Source of the DNA: Lysinibacillus odysseyi
GTDB taxonomy: Bacteria > Bacillota > Bacilli > Bacillales_A > Planococcaceae
Length of the DNA: 64,000 nt
Assembly (NCBI GenBank): GCA_014595895.1
Contig: JABUKB010000003.1
Span: 1-64,000, forward strand
Direction of reading: 5' to 3'
A program made the position numbers and the translations under genes. Shown piece by piece: positions 28,255 to 40,646 of this stretch. The notes beneath the pieces were generated by a model. The model saw only the letters and a list, made by a program, of their open reading frames with translations, ran no database searches and had not been told where the DNA came from. Numbering within the stretch: the stretch's first letter is position 1; every line of letters starts with the position of its first letter.

Positions 28255-29553
28255 TTATTTCATAAAGCCTTTATAGTGACGTTTTACCAGTTGCGATTCT
28301 AGTTGTTTCATCGTCTCTAATGCAACACCTACTACGATAATCAAACCTGTACCACCAATCTGCACTGCTGCAGGTAGATTCATTAAGTTTGTAAATAGAA
28401 TCGGTAGCACAGAAATAGAAACAAGGAATAATGCACCTACAAAAGTTAAACGATAAAGAACTTTTGTTAAATAAGTTTGCGTATCATTACCAGGACGAAT
28501 ACCTGGAATGTATGCACCTTGTTTTTTCAAGTTGTCAGCCACATTTTCTGGATTCACCTGAATGAATGCGTAGAAGTATGTGAATGCAATAATCAATGCG
28601 ACATATATCGTCATACCAACCGGATGCGAAAAATCGAACGTATTGGTAATCCATGTAGTTACGTCGTTTTGACCAAAGAATGTAGCCAGAGTTCGAGGCG
28701 TTACCATGAATGCTGATGCAAAGATTACCGGAATAACCCCTGCAGCATTTACTTTTAACGGTAAGTGCGTTTGCTGTGCACCCGCAACGGCTTGACCACG
28801 GCCGGCAACTCGTTTTGCATATTGAATTGGAATTTTACGTAACGCTTGGTTGACATAAATAACCCCAACTACAACGGCTAATAGTATAAGCAATAAAAGA
28901 GCTAGAATGGCAACGTTAATGAATAACTGATCGCCAGCATCTTGAATTTGTTGTGCATATACTTGGTTTACTGCATTTGGAATCGCTGCTGCGATACCTG
29001 CGAAGATAATGATTGAAATACCATTACCTACACCATGTGCAGTGATTTGTTCAGATAACCATAGCAGGAATGCTGTACCACCAGTTAGAACAATGGCAAT
29101 TGTTAAGTACGATCCGATACTAGTATCAGTAATCAATGATCCACCGTAGAAGGCATTAAAGCCGTAACTCATAGCGAATGATTGAATAAATGCTAGTACG
29201 ATTGTGAAATAACGTGTGAATTGAGCAAGTTTACGTCGCCCTACTTCACCTTGCTTTGCCCATTCTGAGAACTTAGGCACAACGTCCATTTGAAGTAACT
29301 GAACAATGATTGAGGCTGTAATGTACGGCATGATTCCCATCGCAAAGATAGAGAAGTTTGCCAGTGCACCACCACCGAATGTATTCAGGAAACCGATAAG
29401 ATTGAACTCATCCGTTGCCTTTAATACATTTGCGTCAACATTCGGTACCGGAATAAAGCTTCCGATACGGAATATAATTAACATTAGTAGGGTAAAGATG
29501 ATTTTATTTCGTATATCTCGAACACGCATAAAGTTTGAGATCATTTGAAACAT
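28255..29553 (-). CDS. secY: Preprotein translocase subunit SecY
   Basis: A 432-residue, ten-helix channel protein starting [20 protein letters not shown], with the plug/TM2 motif GIMPYITASIIVQLL and the cytoplasmic loops PGIRPG and the C-terminal TMKQLESQLVKRHYKGF. It forms the SecYEG export channel. Its ATG overlaps the rplO stop by 1 bp. Confidence 0.99.
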   Translation of the reverse strand: MFQMISNFMRVRDIRNKIIFTLLMLIIFRIGSFIPVPNVDANVLKATDEFNLIGFLNTFGGGALANFSIFAMGIMPYITASIIVQLLQMDVVPKFSEWAKQGEVGRRKLAQFTRYFTIVLAFIQSFAMSYGFNAFYGGSLITDTSIGSYLTIAIVLTGGTAFLLWLSEQITAHGVGNGISIIIFAGIAAAIPNAVNQVYAQQIQDAGDQLFINVAILALLLLILLAVVVGVIYVNQALRKIPIQYAKRVAGRGQAVAGAQQTHLPLKVNAAGVIPVIFASAFMVTPRTLATFFGQNDVTTWITNTFDFSHPVGMTIYVALIIAFTYFYAFIQVNPENVADNLKKQGAYIPGIRPGNDTQTYLTKVLYRLTFVGALFLVSISVLPILFTNLMNLPAAVQIGGTGLIIVVGVALETMKQLESQLVKRHYKGFMK

Positions 29554-29993
29554 TAGATCACCTCTGTTGTTCCGCCAGCGTTCTCGATCGCTTCCTTAGC
29601 AGTAGCTGAGAATTTGTGAGCTTTAACAGTTAGCTTAACATTTAAAGTTCCGTTACCTAAAACTTTAATGCCAGCTTTCTCGTTGCTCACTACACCAGTT
29701 TCTAATAATAATGCAGGTGTTACTTCTGCACCATCTTCGAAACGGTTTAGTGCGTCAAGGTTAACGATAGCGTATTCTTTACGGTTGATGTTCGTAAAGC
29801 CGCGTTTAGGTAAACGACGGAAAAGTGGGTTTTGACCCCCCTCAAATCCTGGACGAACGCCGCCGCCTGAACGCGCGTTTTGACCTTTATGACCTTTACC
29901 TGCAGTTTTACCGTTACCAGAACCGATACCACGACCAACACGGTTACGCTCTTTACGTGAGCCTTCTGCTGGTTTTAACTCATGAAGTTTCAT
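29553..29993 (-). CDS. rplO: 50S ribosomal protein L15
   Basis: A 146-residue protein starting [22 protein letters not shown]. It has the Gly/Lys-rich extension [20 protein letters not shown] that threads into 23S rRNA, then a globular C-terminal domain. It touches secY, as in other Bacilli. Confidence 0.99.
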   Translation of the reverse strand: MKLHELKPAEGSRKERNRVGRGIGSGNGKTAGKGHKGQNARSGGGVRPGFEGGQNPLFRRLPKRGFTNINRKEYAIVNLDALNRFEDGAEVTPALLLETGVVSNEKAGIKVLGNGTLNVKLTVKAHKFSATAKEAIENAGGTTEVI

Positions 29994-30028
29994 ATGGGTG
30001 GCACCTCCTTGTTCATTGTTGTTGAAAA

Positions 30029-30208
30029 TTAAACTTCTTTTACAGTAACTAAGTGAGCTACTTTTGTTAACATACCGCGGATAGCTGCGTTGTCTGCATG
30101 CTCCACAGTTTGGTTAGTTTTACGTAATCCTAAAGCTTCAACAGTTTTACGTTGACCAGGTTTAGACCCGATCACAGATTTAGTAAGGGTGATTTGTAAT
30201 TTAGCCAT
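30029..30208 (-). CDS. rpmD: 50S ribosomal protein L30
   Basis: A 59-residue protein starting [20 protein letters not shown] and ending [14 protein letters not shown], the compact bacterial L30 form. It lies between rpsE and rplO with standard 13-nt and 35-nt gaps; GGGGG precedes the ATG. Confidence 0.98.
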   Translation of the reverse strand: MAKLQITLTKSVIGSKPGQRKTVEALGLRKTNQTVEHADNAAIRGMLTKVAHLVTVKEV

Positions 30209-30221
30209 TATAATTCCCCCC

Positions 30222-30722
30222 TTATCCTAATAATTCTTCCACTGATTTACCGCGTAGTTTTGCAACTTCCTCTGCACGCTTTAATTCAGTTAAACCTGCT
30301 ACAGTTGCACGCACCATGTTGATTGGTGTGTTAGAACCTAGAGATTTTGAAAGAATATCAGTAATACCAGCTAGCTCTAGTACGGCACGTACTGGACCAC
30401 CAGCGATAACCCCTGTACCAGGAGCAGCAGGTTTAATTAAGATTGAACCTGCACCGAAGCGACCTTGCACTAAGTGTGGAGTAGTTCCACCCACGCGTGG
30501 TACTTCGATTAAGTTTTTCTTCGCGTCTTCAACAGCTTTGCGGATCGCATCTGGAACCTCTTGTGCTTTACCAGTACCGAAACCTACATGACCATTTTTA
30601 TCTCCAACTACAACTAATGCAGTGAAGCGGAAGCGACGACCACCTTTAACAACTTTAGCAACGCGGTTAATTGTAACTACGCGTTCTTCAAGTTCTAGTT
30701 TGTTTGCGTCAATGCGACTCAT
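30222..30722 (-). CDS. rpsE: 30S ribosomal protein S5
   Basis: A 166-residue protein with an N-terminal dsRNA-binding-like domain ([18 protein letters not shown]) and the [10 protein letters not shown] and [12 protein letters not shown] regions. S5 takes part in decoding fidelity and mRNA unwinding; spectinomycin-resistance positions lie in the KGGRRF loop, which looks wild type. Confidence 0.99.
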   Translation of the reverse strand: MSRIDANKLELEERVVTINRVAKVVKGGRRFRFTALVVVGDKNGHVGFGTGKAQEVPDAIRKAVEDAKKNLIEVPRVGGTTPHLVQGRFGAGSILIKPAAPGTGVIAGGPVRAVLELAGITDILSKSLGSNTPINMVRATVAGLTELKRAEEVAKLRGKSVEELLG

Positions 30723-30743
30723 GAAGTATGTCCCTCCTTCTTA

Positions 30744-31103
30744 TTAAAATTCTAAGCCGTTTTCACGTGCAGCTTCAGCTAAAGCTTTCACACGTCCATG
30801 ATATAAGTAACCACCACGGTCAAATACCACAGTAGTAATATTTTTTTCAACAGCGCGTTTAGCGATGATTTCACCGATTTTAGCAGCTGCTTCTACGTTT
30901 GCACTAGCACCCTCGAACTCTTTTTCTTGAGTGTTAGCTGAAACTAAAGTTACGCCAGCTACGTCATCGATTAATTGTGCATAGATGTTTTTGTTTGAAC
31001 GGAATACGTTTAAACGTGGAACTGATGCAGTACCTGAAATCTTAGCACGAACACGCCCATGACGTTTCTTACGAACTTGATTTTTATCTTGTTTCGTAAT
31101 CAT
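30744..31103 (-). CDS. rplR: 50S ribosomal protein L18
   Basis: A 119-residue protein starting [21 protein letters not shown] and ending in the [23 protein letters not shown] motif. It binds 5S rRNA with L5. I take the ATG at 31103 rather than a start three codons earlier, because AAAGGAG is well placed and B. subtilis L18 starts MITK. Confidence 0.98.
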   Translation of the reverse strand: MITKQDKNQVRKKRHGRVRAKISGTASVPRLNVFRSNKNIYAQLIDDVAGVTLVSANTQEKEFEGASANVEAAAKIGEIIAKRAVEKNITTVVFDRGGYLYHGRVKALAEAARENGLEF

Positions 31104-31135
31104 AGAGGTCACTCCTTTCTAATGCTTATGCAGCA

Positions 31136-31675
31136 TTATTTACCTGTTTTACCTTCTTTACGACGAACGAATTCGCCTTCGTAACGGATCCCTTTACCTT
31201 TGTAAGGCTCTGGTGGACGAACGTCACGGATATTAGATGCAAGAGCACCTACACGCTCTTTAGAAATACCTTTGATGATGATTTTAGTGTTTGAAGGAAC
31301 TTCAACCTCTAAACCTTCTTCAGGAGTAAACTCTACTGGATGAGAGTAACCTACGTTAAGTACAAGTTTCTTACCTTGTAATTGTGCACGGTAACCTACA
31401 CCGATAAGTTCTAGAGAACGAGAGAAACCTTCAGAAACACCAGTTACCATGTTAGCTAGTAACGCACGAGTTGTACCGTGGTTAGTACGGTGTTCTTTAG
31501 ATTCAGAAGGACGAACAACAGTAACGATGTTGCCTTCTTGCTCGATTTTCATATCTTGATGGAATTGACGAGTTAATTCGCCTTTTGGACCTTTAACAGT
31601 AACTGTGTTGTCAGCAGCGACATCAATTGTTACGTTAGCAGGTACCTCGATAATCTTTTTACCTACGCGAGACAT
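31136..31675 (-). CDS. rplF: 50S ribosomal protein L6
   Basis: A 179-residue two-domain protein starting [17 protein letters not shown]. The C-terminal [24 protein letters not shown] is the family signature. It sits near the GTPase-associated centre. Confidence 0.99.
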   Translation of the reverse strand: MSRVGKKIIEVPANVTIDVAADNTVTVKGPKGELTRQFHQDMKIEQEGNIVTVVRPSESKEHRTNHGTTRALLANMVTGVSEGFSRSLELIGVGYRAQLQGKKLVLNVGYSHPVEFTPEEGLEVEVPSNTKIIIKGISKERVGALASNIRDVRPPEPYKGKGIRYEGEFVRRKEGKTGK

Positions 31676-31706
31676 TTAGTTGCACCTCCATTCTTTGTCT
31701 TACTAA

Positions 31707-32105
31707 TTACCAAACGTATGCTAAGATCTCTCCGCCAACTTGTTTAGCGCGAGCTTCTTTGTCTGTTAATAAACCTTGTGAAGTAGATACTAAAGCGATA
31801 CCAAGACCGTTTAATACTTTAGGAACTTCGTTTGTTTTTGCGTATACACGTAATCCTGGTTTAGAAATACGTTTTAAACCTGTGATAACACGCTCGTTCT
31901 CTTTACCATATTTTAAGAAAATACGGATGATACCTTGCTTGTTGTCCTCTACGTACTCTACGTCACGGATAAAACCTTCACGCTTTAAGATTTCAGCGAT
32001 CTCTTTTTTAACATTAGAAGCTGGAACTTCTAATTTCTCGTGACGAACCATGTTCGCATTACGGATGCGAGTTAGCATATCTGCAATCGGATCAGTCATT
32101 GTCAT
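31707..32105 (-). CDS. rpsH: 30S ribosomal protein S8
   Basis: A 132-residue protein with [20 protein letters not shown] and the C-terminal [20 protein letters not shown] signature. It is a primary 16S rRNA binder. The start MTMTDP matches the MVMTDP of B. subtilis. Confidence 0.99.
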   Translation of the reverse strand: MTMTDPIADMLTRIRNANMVRHEKLEVPASNVKKEIAEILKREGFIRDVEYVEDNKQGIIRIFLKYGKENERVITGLKRISKPGLRVYAKTNEVPKVLNGLGIALVSTSQGLLTDKEARAKQVGGEILAYVW

Positions 32106-32136
32106 GAAAATTTACCTCCTTCCCAAAATTAGGGGA

Positions 32137-32340
<204 letters not shown>

Positions 32341-32343
32341 TTA

Positions 32344-32883
32344 TTACTTCTGGAACGGCATACCGAATTGTGTCAATAACTCGCGAGCTTCTTCATCAGA
32401 ATTCGCAGTCGTTACGATCACGATGTCCATACCGCGTACTTTCGAAACTTTATCGTAATCGATTTCAGGGAAAATTAATTGCTCTTTTACACCTAAAGTG
32501 TAGTTACCGCGACCGTCGAATGCTTTTTTAGAAACACCACGGAAGTCACGTACACGTGGAAGTGCGATAGCGATTAATTTGTCCAAGAATTCATACATAC
32601 GCTCACCGCGTAATGTAACTTTAGCACCAATCGCTTGGCCTTCACGTAAACGGAAACCAGCGATAGATTTTTTCGCTTTTGTTACAACTGGTTTTTGACC
32701 AGTGATAATTGTTAATTCTTCAACAGCTACATCTAATGCTTTAGAGTTTTGAACAGCGTCACCAACACCCATGTTGATTACGATTTTCTCCACTTTTGGC
32801 AATTGCATAACTGATTTATATCCAAACTTGCTCATAAGAGCAGGTGATACTTCATTTAAATATTTTTCTTTTAGGCGGCTCAT
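32344..32883 (-). CDS. rplE: 50S ribosomal protein L5
   Basis: A 179-residue 5S rRNA-binding protein starting [20 protein letters not shown], with [13 protein letters not shown] and the [17 protein letters not shown] region. It forms an intersubunit bridge and contacts P-site tRNA. Confidence 0.99.
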   Translation of the reverse strand: MSRLKEKYLNEVSPALMSKFGYKSVMQLPKVEKIVINMGVGDAVQNSKALDVAVEELTIITGQKPVVTKAKKSIAGFRLREGQAIGAKVTLRGERMYEFLDKLIAIALPRVRDFRGVSKKAFDGRGNYTLGVKEQLIFPEIDYDKVSKVRGMDIVIVTTANSDEEARELLTQFGMPFQK

Positions 32884-32912
32884 GTAGTTTTACCTCCCTT
32901 CATATTTACTTA

Positions 32913-33221
32913 TTAGTCGATTACTACACCTGATTTTTTTGCAACACGAACTTTCTTGCCGTCTTCGATTTTGTAACCTACGCGAGTCGGCTCGCCAGAT
33001 TTCGGATCGATTAGCATTACGTTCGAAACGTGGATTGCAGCTTCTTGAGATACAATACCACCTTGTGGATTAAGTTGGTTAGGTTTCACGTGTTTCTTAA
33101 CAATGTTTACACCTTCAACAAGAACGCGGTCTTGTTTTGGGTAAGCAGCTAAGATTACGCCTTCTTTACCTTTATCTTTACCAGTAATTACTTTTACTTT
33201 GTCGCCCTTTTTAACATGCAT
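32913..33221 (-). CDS. rplX: 50S ribosomal protein L24
   Basis: A 102-residue protein with an N-terminal KOW motif ([20 protein letters not shown]). A start 11 codons upstream is open but lacks a ribosome site; GGAGGTG lies upstream of the ATG at 33221, and the length then matches B. subtilis. It is an early 50S assembly protein. Confidence 0.98.
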   Translation of the reverse strand: MHVKKGDKVKVITGKDKGKEGVILAAYPKQDRVLVEGVNIVKKHVKPNQLNPQGGIVSQEAAIHVSNVMLIDPKSGEPTRVGYKIEDGKKVRVAKKSGVVID

Positions 33222-33258
33222 TATGTGTCGCACCTCCTTGATTGGTACTGTCATGAAA

Positions 33259-33627
33259 TTAAAGAACTTCTGGAGCTAGAGAAACGATCTTCATGAAGTT
33301 GCTATCACGTAATTCACGTGCAACAGGTCCGAAAATACGAGTTCCGCGTGGAGACTTATCGTCTTTAATGATTACGCAAGCATTTTCATCAAATTTGATA
33401 TAAGTACCGTCTTTACGGCGTACACCAGATTTAGTGCGAACGATTACAGCCTTAACAACGTCACCTTTCTTGACAACGCCACCTGGTGTTGCTTTCTTAA
33501 CTGTACATACGACGATATCGCCGATGTTAGCAGTTTTGCGACCAGAACCACCAAGTACTTTAATTGTTAATACTTCACGTGCACCTGAGTTGTCAGCAAC
33601 TTTCATACGACTTTCTTGTTGGATCAC
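33259..33627 (-). CDS. rplN: 50S ribosomal protein L14
   Basis: A 122-residue beta-barrel protein starting [19 protein letters not shown], with the conserved [19 protein letters not shown]. It forms bridges to the 30S subunit. Confidence 0.99.
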   Translation of the reverse strand: MIQQESRMKVADNSGAREVLTIKVLGGSGRKTANIGDIVVCTVKKATPGGVVKKGDVVKAVIVRTKSGVRRKDGTYIKFDENACVIIKDDKSPRGTRIFGPVARELRDSNFMKIVSLAPEVL

Positions 33628-33673
33628 TTAGGTTACCTCCCTTCGGAATTTGGTTACTCCGAAATAGTAGTTA

Positions 33674-33937
33674 TTAAATAATAACCGCTTTTTCTACAAC
33701 TTCAACTAAACGGAAGCGCTTAGTAGCTGATAGCGGGCGAGTTTCCATGATACGTACGATATCACCGATTTTCGCTGTGTTTAACTCATCATGAGCTTTG
33801 AACTTTTTAGAGTATTTTACACGTTTGCCATAAAGCTTGTGCTTTTTATGAGTTTCTACTAAAACAGTAACAGTTTTGTCCATTTTATCTGAAACTACGC
33901 GGCCAGTGTAAACTTTGCGTTGGTTACGCTCAGTCAT
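33674..33937 (-). CDS. rpsQ: 30S ribosomal protein S17
   Basis: An 87-residue OB-fold protein starting [20 protein letters not shown], with [19 protein letters not shown]. It binds the 5' domain of 16S rRNA. Confidence 0.99.
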   Translation of the reverse strand: MTERNQRKVYTGRVVSDKMDKTVTVLVETHKKHKLYGKRVKYSKKFKAHDELNTAKIGDIVRIMETRPLSATKRFRLVEVVEKAVII

Positions 33938-33961
33938 GCCTGAAAACCTCCTTTATCAGTT

Positions 33962-34583
<622 letters not shown>

Positions 34584-34584
34584 A

Positions 34585-35241
34585 TTATTTGCCTCCTTCC
34601 ACAGAGTTCTTTTTAGTTGGAAGGACTTCACCACGGTAGATCCATACTTTAACGCCTAATTTACCATAAGTAGTGTCAGCTTCTGCGTGTGCATAATCGA
34701 TGTCAGCACGTAGAGTATGAAGTGGAACAGTTCCTTCTGAATAGTGTTCAGCACGCGCGATGTCTGCGCCACCTAAACGACCAGATACTTGTGTTTTAAT
34801 ACCTTTTGCACCAGCGCGAATTGTGCGTTGGATTGCTTGTTTTTGAGCACGGCGGAATGATACGCGGTTCTCAAGTTGACGAGCAATGTTTTCTGCTACT
34901 AAACGAGCATCTAAGTCAGCACGTTTGATTTCAACGATGTTGATGTGTACACGTTTACCAGTAGTTTCTGATAAAGTTTTACGTAAGTTTTCTACTTCCG
35001 TACCACCTTTACCGATAACCATACCTGGCTTCGCAGTGTGAATTGTGATGTTTACGCGGTTTGCAGCGCGTTCGATTTCTACTTTAGATACTGAAGCATC
35101 TTTAAGTGAATTCTCGATATATTTACGAACTTTGATGTCTTCGTGTAAAAGATCTGCGTAGTCTTTCTCAGCGAACCATTTTGATTCCCAGTCACGAATA
35201 ACACCAACACGTAGTCCTATTGGATGTACTTTTTGACCCAC
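34585..35241 (-). CDS. rpsC: 30S ribosomal protein S3
   Basis: A 218-residue protein starting [20 protein letters not shown]. It has the KH domain ([18 protein letters not shown]) and a C-terminal domain with [18 protein letters not shown]. It lines the mRNA entry channel and contributes helicase activity. Confidence 0.99.
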   Translation of the reverse strand: MGQKVHPIGLRVGVIRDWESKWFAEKDYADLLHEDIKVRKYIENSLKDASVSKVEIERAANRVNITIHTAKPGMVIGKGGTEVENLRKTLSETTGKRVHINIVEIKRADLDARLVAENIARQLENRVSFRRAQKQAIQRTIRAGAKGIKTQVSGRLGGADIARAEHYSEGTVPLHTLRADIDYAHAEADTTYGKLGVKVWIYRGEVLPTKKNSVEGGK

Positions 35242-35244
35242 GGA

Positions 35245-35589
35245 TTACCCCTCCTTCTTCTCTGATACCACGATAGTGATGTGGCTTGTGCGTTTGTTAA
35301 TTGCGCTTGCACGTCCTTGCGCACGTGGACGGAAACGTTTTAATGTTGGACCTTCGTCAACAAAAACTTCAGAAACAACTAAGTTGTTAATATCTAACTC
35401 ATAGTTATGTTCAGCGTTTGCAACTGCAGATTTTAATACTTTCTCAACGACTGGAGACGCCGCTTTTGGAGTATGACGTAAAATTGCAACTGCTTCACCA
35501 ATTTGCTTACCTCGGATTAAGTCTACTACTAGACGCACTTTACGAGGAGCGATACGAACTGTACGAGCGATAGCTTTAGCTTGTGTCAT
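35245..35589 (-). CDS. rplV: 50S ribosomal protein L22
   Basis: A 114-residue protein with [17 protein letters not shown] and the extended beta-hairpin [20 protein letters not shown] that lines the exit tunnel. No hairpin deletion of the macrolide-resistance kind is seen. Confidence 0.99.
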   Translation of the reverse strand: MTQAKAIARTVRIAPRKVRLVVDLIRGKQIGEAVAILRHTPKAASPVVEKVLKSAVANAEHNYELDINNLVVSEVFVDEGPTLKRFRPRAQGRASAINKRTSHITIVVSEKKEG

Positions 35590-35611
35590 TAGGATTTACC
35601 TCCTCTCAAAA

Positions 35612-35890
35612 TTAGCGTCTTGTTTTCTTATCATCTGCACCGTGACCTTTATAAGTACGTGTCGGTGCGAACTCACCTAATTTATGACCTACCATATCTT
35701 CAGTTACGTATACAGGAACATGTTTACGTCCATCATATACAGCGATTGTTAAACCGATGAAGTTTGGGAAGATAGTAGAACGGCGAGACCAAGTTTTAAT
35801 AACCTGTTTTTTCTCAGAAGCCTCTTGCGCTTCCACTTTTTTCATTAAGTGGTCATCGACAAAAGGTCCTTTCTTTAAGCTGCGACCCAT
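35612..35890 (-). CDS. rpsS: 30S ribosomal protein S19
   Basis: A 92-residue protein starting [20 protein letters not shown], with [20 protein letters not shown]. It works with S13 in the 30S head. Confidence 0.99.
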   Translation of the reverse strand: MGRSLKKGPFVDDHLMKKVEAQEASEKKQVIKTWSRRSTIFPNFIGLTIAVYDGRKHVPVYVTEDMVGHKLGEFAPTRTYKGHGADDKKTRR

Positions 35891-35950
35891 TTAGGAACCT
35901 CCCTCCGTGATTCCACCACGGCTCTCGAATAGAACCGTAGCCCAATCACA

Positions 35951-36781
35951 TTATTTTTTACGTCCGCGAATAATAAATTTAGATGATTTATTTTTCTTTT
36001 TACGTGTTTTATAACCAAGAGCTGGTTTGCCCCATGGTGTCATTGGAGATTTACGTCCGATTGGAGAACGTCCTTCACCACCACCGTGTGGGTGATCGTT
36101 AGGGTTCATTACAGAACCACGTACAGTTGGGCGTTTACCTAACCAACGAGAACGACCTGCTTTACCGATGTTGATAAGTTCGTGTTCTTGGTTACCAACT
36201 TGACCGATTGTAGCACGGCAAGCAGCTAAGATTAAGCGAACTTCACCAGATTGTAGACGTACGATTACATACTTGCCTTCACGACCAAGAACTTGAGCAG
36301 AAGTACCAGCAGAACGTACTAATTGTCCACCTTTACCAGGTTTCATTTCGATGTTATGGATAGTTGTACCCATTGGAATGTTTGCTAATGGTAATGCGTT
36401 ACCTACTTTGATGTCTACTTCTGGGCCAGACACGATTGTTTGACCTACTTCAAGACCTTTTGGAGCTAGGATATAACGCTTTTCACCGTCAGCGTAGTTA
36501 ATTAATGCGATATTCGCAGAGCGGTTTGGATCATATTCGATAGTAGCAACTTTACCTGGAACACCATCTTTAAGACGTTTGAAGTCGATGATACGGTATT
36601 GCTTCTTATGACCACCACCATGATGACGAACAGTAATTTTACCTTGGTTGTTACGACCAGCTTTGCGTTTTTTAGAATCTAATAAAGACTTTTCAGGCTT
36701 GTTAGTTGTAATTTCCGCAAAGTCAGATGACGTCATGTTACGACGACCATTTGAGGTTGGTTTGTACTTTTTAATCGCCAT
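35951..36781 (-). CDS. rplB: 50S ribosomal protein L2
   Basis: A 276-residue protein starting [17 protein letters not shown]. It has an OB/SH3-like core and the conserved [20 protein letters not shown] segment, including the His important for peptidyl transfer and subunit association. Confidence 0.99.
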   Translation of the reverse strand: MAIKKYKPTSNGRRNMTSSDFAEITTNKPEKSLLDSKKRKAGRNNQGKITVRHHGGGHKKQYRIIDFKRLKDGVPGKVATIEYDPNRSANIALINYADGEKRYILAPKGLEVGQTIVSGPEVDIKVGNALPLANIPMGTTIHNIEMKPGKGGQLVRSAGTSAQVLGREGKYVIVRLQSGEVRLILAACRATIGQVGNQEHELINIGKAGRSRWLGKRPTVRGSVMNPNDHPHGGGEGRSPIGRKSPMTPWGKPALGYKTRKKKNKSSKFIIRGRKK

Positions 36782-36820
36782 GTGTTTTCCCTCCTTCTAT
36801 ATTGTAATCCGAATCAGATA

Positions 36821-37105
36821 TTAGATTTCGAATAACTCGATTTCTTTTGAATCAGCTGTTAATTTAACGATTGCTTTACGACGTTTATTTTTGAAACCGC
36901 CGAATTTACCAACGCGTTTGAATTTGCCTTTAACATTCATGATGTTAACTTTCTCAACTTTAACGCCGAAGATTTCTTCGATTGCGTCTTTAACTTGAGT
37001 TTTGTTAGCGCGAGTGTCTACTTCGAAAGTATACTTTTTCTCTGCCATAATTTCAGAAGAACGCTCAGTAATGACCGGACGTTTGATGATATCACGTGCT
37101 TCCAT
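36821..37105 (-). CDS. rplW: 50S ribosomal protein L23
   Basis: A 94-residue protein with [19 protein letters not shown]. It sits at the tunnel exit and is the docking site for trigger factor, SRP and SecYEG. It overlaps the rplD stop by 1 bp. Confidence 0.99.
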   Translation of the reverse strand: MEARDIIKRPVITERSSEIMAEKKYTFEVDTRANKTQVKDAIEEIFGVKVEKVNIMNVKGKFKRVGKFGGFKNKRRKAIVKLTADSKEIELFEI

Positions 37106-37728
37106 TATCCAAGCACCTCCTCAACTTTATTTACTGCTTCTTTCGTGAATACCACTTTATCGTGACCTAAAAGATCAAGAACGTTGATACCAGATGCAGT
37201 TAAAACAGTAACACCAGGGATGTTACGTGCAGACAATGCTACATTTTCGTTTAACTCAGCAGTTACGAAAAGAGCTTTTTTGTTAATTTCTAATGCTTTT
37301 AAAATAGCAGTGAAATCTTTAGTTTTTGGTGCATCTAATGTTAATGCATCAAGAACTACGAAGTTTTGTTCTACAACTTTAGCTGATAAAGCTGATTTAA
37401 GAGCTAAGCGACGAACTTTCTTCGGTAATTTGAATGAGTAGCTACGTGGAGTTGGACCAAATACAACACCACCACCACGCCATTGTGGAGAGCGGATCGA
37501 ACCTTGACGAGCACGACCAGTTCCTTTTTGACGCCATGGCTTACGACCACCACCAGCAACTTCAGAACGGTTTTTTACTTTGTGATTACCTTGACGTAAT
37601 GAAGCGCGTTGAGCAACTACAGCGTCGAATAATACAGCTTCATTTGGCTCGATTCCGAAGATCGCATCGTTTAATTCGATTTCACCAACTGAAGCACCTG
37701 TTTGACTAAGTACAGATACCTTTGTCAT
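37105..37728 (-). CDS. rplD: 50S ribosomal protein L4
   Basis: A 207-residue protein starting [20 protein letters not shown]. The tunnel loop is intact ([19 protein letters not shown]), including the macrolide-resistance hot spot, which reads wild type. Confidence 0.99.
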   Translation of the reverse strand: MTKVSVLSQTGASVGEIELNDAIFGIEPNEAVLFDAVVAQRASLRQGNHKVKNRSEVAGGGRKPWRQKGTGRARQGSIRSPQWRGGGVVFGPTPRSYSFKLPKKVRRLALKSALSAKVVEQNFVVLDALTLDAPKTKDFTAILKALEINKKALFVTAELNENVALSARNIPGVTVLTASGINVLDLLGHDKVVFTKEAVNKVEEVLG

Positions 37729-37754
37729 TCCTGTTTCCTCCTTTCTTCAGAAGA

Positions 37755-38384
37755 TTATTTAGATTTGATTGCAGTTTTTACTGCAACAAGAGCTTTTTTA
37801 GAACCAGGAACATTACCTTTAACTAGTAATAAGTTGCGCTCTACATCAACCTTAACGATTTCAAGGTTTTGAATAGTTACAACTGTACCACCCATTTGAC
37901 CAGGTAATTTCTTTTGTTTGAATACGCGGTTCGGAGCAACTGGACCCATTGAACCAGGACGACGGTGGTAACGAGAACCGTGGGCCATTGGACCACGAGA
38001 TTGTCCGTGGCGTTTAATTACACCTTGGAAACCTTTACCTTTAGTAACACCTGTTACATCTACTACATCGCCTTCTGCGAAAATTTCTACCTTGACTTCT
38101 TGACCAACTTCGTAAGCCGCTACGTCTAAGTTGCGGAACTCACGGATGAAGCGCTTAGGAGCAGTATTTGCTTTAGCAACGTGTCCTTGAGCAGGCTTGT
38201 TAGCAAGCTTAGCGCGCTTGTCTTCGAAACCAACTTGAACTGCTTCATAACCATCAGTTTCAACAGTTTTCTTTTGAAGAACTACGTTTGGAGTAGCTTC
38301 GATAACTGTTACTGGGATTAAATCGCCGTTTTCAGCAAAAACTTGAGTCATACCAATTTTTCTACCTAAGATTCCTTTAGTCAT
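37755..38384 (-). CDS. rplC: 50S ribosomal protein L3
   Basis: A 209-residue protein starting [20 protein letters not shown], with the [20 protein letters not shown] loop reaching the peptidyl transferase centre. The pleuromutilin/linezolid-relevant loop shows no obvious change. Confidence 0.99.
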   Translation of the reverse strand: MTKGILGRKIGMTQVFAENGDLIPVTVIEATPNVVLQKKTVETDGYEAVQVGFEDKRAKLANKPAQGHVAKANTAPKRFIREFRNLDVAAYEVGQEVKVEIFAEGDVVDVTGVTKGKGFQGVIKRHGQSRGPMAHGSRYHRRPGSMGPVAPNRVFKQKKLPGQMGGTVVTIQNLEIVKVDVERNLLLVKGNVPGSKKALVAVKTAIKSK

Positions 38385-38437
38385 TTGTCACACCTCCTGT
38401 GAATTTTTGGAAAAATGTTTATATTGTTTTTTTACCA

Positions 38438-38874
<437 letters not shown>

Positions 38875-38903
38875 ATTATATATAATAAAAAAAGAATATG
38901 CAA
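38875..38903 (-). promoter_or_regulatory. Promoter of the S10-spc-alpha operon
   Basis: -35 TTGCAT (38898-38903) and a perfect -10 TATAAT (38875-38880) with a 17-bp AT-rich spacer, about 130 bp before rpsJ. Confidence 0.85.
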
Positions 38904-39097
38904 GTGTTTTAGCGAAATTCTTTTTCTTGATTTTATATTGTTGATTTTAAATAGTTTCGCTCTTTTTGAGCCGTTTTCTAGTATATAAGAGTCTACGGGT
39001 GAAATCAACCCTTAAGCTTGTTTTTATGCAAATTTGTTTGCATACATGAATCTCTTCCTATTTAAATATAGCGCTATAAATTATCTGATTTTTTACG

Positions 39098-39138
39098 CAA
39101 TAAAAGGTTAAGTGCATCATTCACCTAACCTTTTATTG
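39098..39138 (-). terminator. Terminator of the amino-acid ABC operon
   Basis: The stem CAATAAAAGGTTA-GTG / CAC-TAACCTTTTATTG abuts the stop of the ATPase gene; the T-run lies within the distal arm on the minus strand. Confidence 0.7.
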
Positions 39139-39139
39139 C

Positions 39140-39883
39140 TTATAAATTTTTCTTTAAAAACGCACGCGTGCGAGGGTGCTGCGGATTGTTGAAGATTTCT
39201 TCAGGCTTACCTGCTTCTACAATTTCTCCGCCATCCATAAAGATGACTTTATTAGCTACCTCACGTGCAAAGCCCATTTCATGTGTTACGACAATCATCG
39301 TCATATGCTCTTCTGCTAAGTCTTTCATTACTTTCAGCACTTCCCCCGTTAATTCTGGGTCTAATGCTGAAGTTGGCTCATCAAATAATAAAATTTGCGG
39401 ATTCATCATTAATGCACGTGCGATGGCTACACGCTGCTTTTGACCGCCAGATAAATTAGATGGAAATACATCTGCTTTTTCAAACAATCCAACCTTCTTC
39501 AATAATTCATCTGCTGTTTGCTGCGTACTAGCTGCTGATTGCTTTTTCACTAGCTTTGGCGATATTTCTAAGTTGCCGCGCACCGTTAAATGAGGGAATA
39601 AATTAAAATGCTGAAATACCATACCCATCTTTGCTGTGATTGCTTTAATATCTTGCACTTTAGGATAAACACCGTCTTTTACTAAATAATCGCCATCAAT
39701 ACACACTGTTCCACCGTTAATTTCCTCTAAGTGCACCAAGCTACGCAGCATTGTACTTTTCCCCGAACCAGAAGGACCGATTACAGCGATTACATCATTT
39801 TTCTCTACATCGAATGTGATCCGCTTCAGTACCTCTAAAGAGCCAAATGATTTTTTTAAATTTTCTATTTGAATTAATGCCAT
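39140..39883 (-). CDS. Polar amino-acid ABC importer, ATP-binding protein
   Basis: A 247-residue GlnQ/HisP-family ATPase with [10 protein letters not shown]-loop [32 protein letters not shown] and [12 protein letters not shown]. It powers import by the permease and binding protein encoded just upstream. The PAAT family is clear; the exact amino acid (for example cystine, glutamine or arginine) is not. Confidence 0.92.
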   Translation of the reverse strand: MALIQIENLKKSFGSLEVLKRITFDVEKNDVIAVIGPSGSGKSTMLRSLVHLEEINGGTVCIDGDYLVKDGVYPKVQDIKAITAKMGMVFQHFNLFPHLTVRGNLEISPKLVKKQSAASTQQTADELLKKVGLFEKADVFPSNLSGGQKQRVAIARALMMNPQILLFDEPTSALDPELTGEVLKVMKDLAEEHMTMIVVTHEMGFAREVANKVIFMDGGEIVEAGKPEEIFNNPQHPRTRAFLKKNL

Positions 39884-39894
39884 CGTTTCACCCC

Positions 39895-40548
39895 CTATTC
39901 GAACTTAAATCGTCTTTCTAGATATTTAAAGAATGCCGTTAAAATCAATGTAATTAATAAATAAATCATACCTGCTACAAAGAATGGCACAATTGTAAAG
40001 TCGCGATTCACAACCGTTTGTGCGTAGTGTAACAGCTCAGGAACCGCTACAGCGTACAGTAGCGCCGTATCCTTCACCAGTGTCACCGATTCATTTGAAA
40101 CGGCTGGCAGGGCTATTCTGAACATTTGGGGTAATATGATACGCGTCGTTGTTTGGAATTTATTTAGTCCTAACACTTGTGCCGCCTCGTATTGTCCTTT
40201 ATCAATCGCTAGTAAACCGCCACGGAAAATTTCTGAGAAGTAGGCTGCATAGTTCAATACAAACCCTAAACATGCCGCCGTAAAACGATCCAGCACTAAA
40301 TATTCACCGATTCCTGGAATCATCGGTAACCCAAAACAAATAAATAATAGCTGTAATAATAATGGTGTACCACGCATTATGTACACATAAGTTTGCGCTA
40401 GCCAAGAGATTGGCTTTATTTTACTTTGAACAGCTAATGTTAATAAAAACCCTAACGGAATAGATAAGATAATCGCGATGACAAATAATAAAATTGTCAT
40501 TTTCGCGCCTTCTAACATCGGCCAAAGCATCGATAGAAAATTGTCCAT
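39895..40548 (-). CDS. Polar amino-acid ABC importer, permease
   Basis: A protein of about 217 residues with five transmembrane helices and the HisMQ-type loop [21 protein letters not shown] that docks with the ATPase; LRGTPLL-like [14 protein letters not shown] is also present. Two adjacent ATGs follow AGGAGG; the second (40548) has the better spacing. It is 11 nt upstream of the ATPase gene and is separated from the binding-protein gene by an attenuator hairpin. Confidence 0.9.
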   Translation of the reverse strand: MDNFLSMLWPMLEGAKMTILLFVIAIILSIPLGFLLTLAVQSKIKPISWLAQTYVYIMRGTPLLLQLLFICFGLPMIPGIGEYLVLDRFTAACLGFVLNYAAYFSEIFRGGLLAIDKGQYEAAQVLGLNKFQTTTRIILPQMFRIALPAVSNESVTLVKDTALLYAVAVPELLHYAQTVVNRDFTIVPFFVAGMIYLLITLILTAFFKYLERRFKFE

Positions 40549-40586
40549 CATGTTCCTCCTATACCAACCTTTCATTCGCTAAAAAA

Positions 40587-40624
40587 GTAAGAGTCTCCTG
40601 GCAACCTGGCAAGGAAACTCTTAC
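40587..40624 (-). terminator. Attenuator hairpin between binding-protein and permease genes
   Basis: A strong stem, GTAAGAGT-TCCT-GC / GC-AGGA-ACTCTTAC, is followed on the minus strand by TTTTTT. Sitting inside the operon, it should stop most transcripts after the binding-protein gene and so make that protein in excess over the membrane parts. Confidence 0.85.
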
Positions 40625-40646
40625 TCAATTTTACTATATAAAATGA

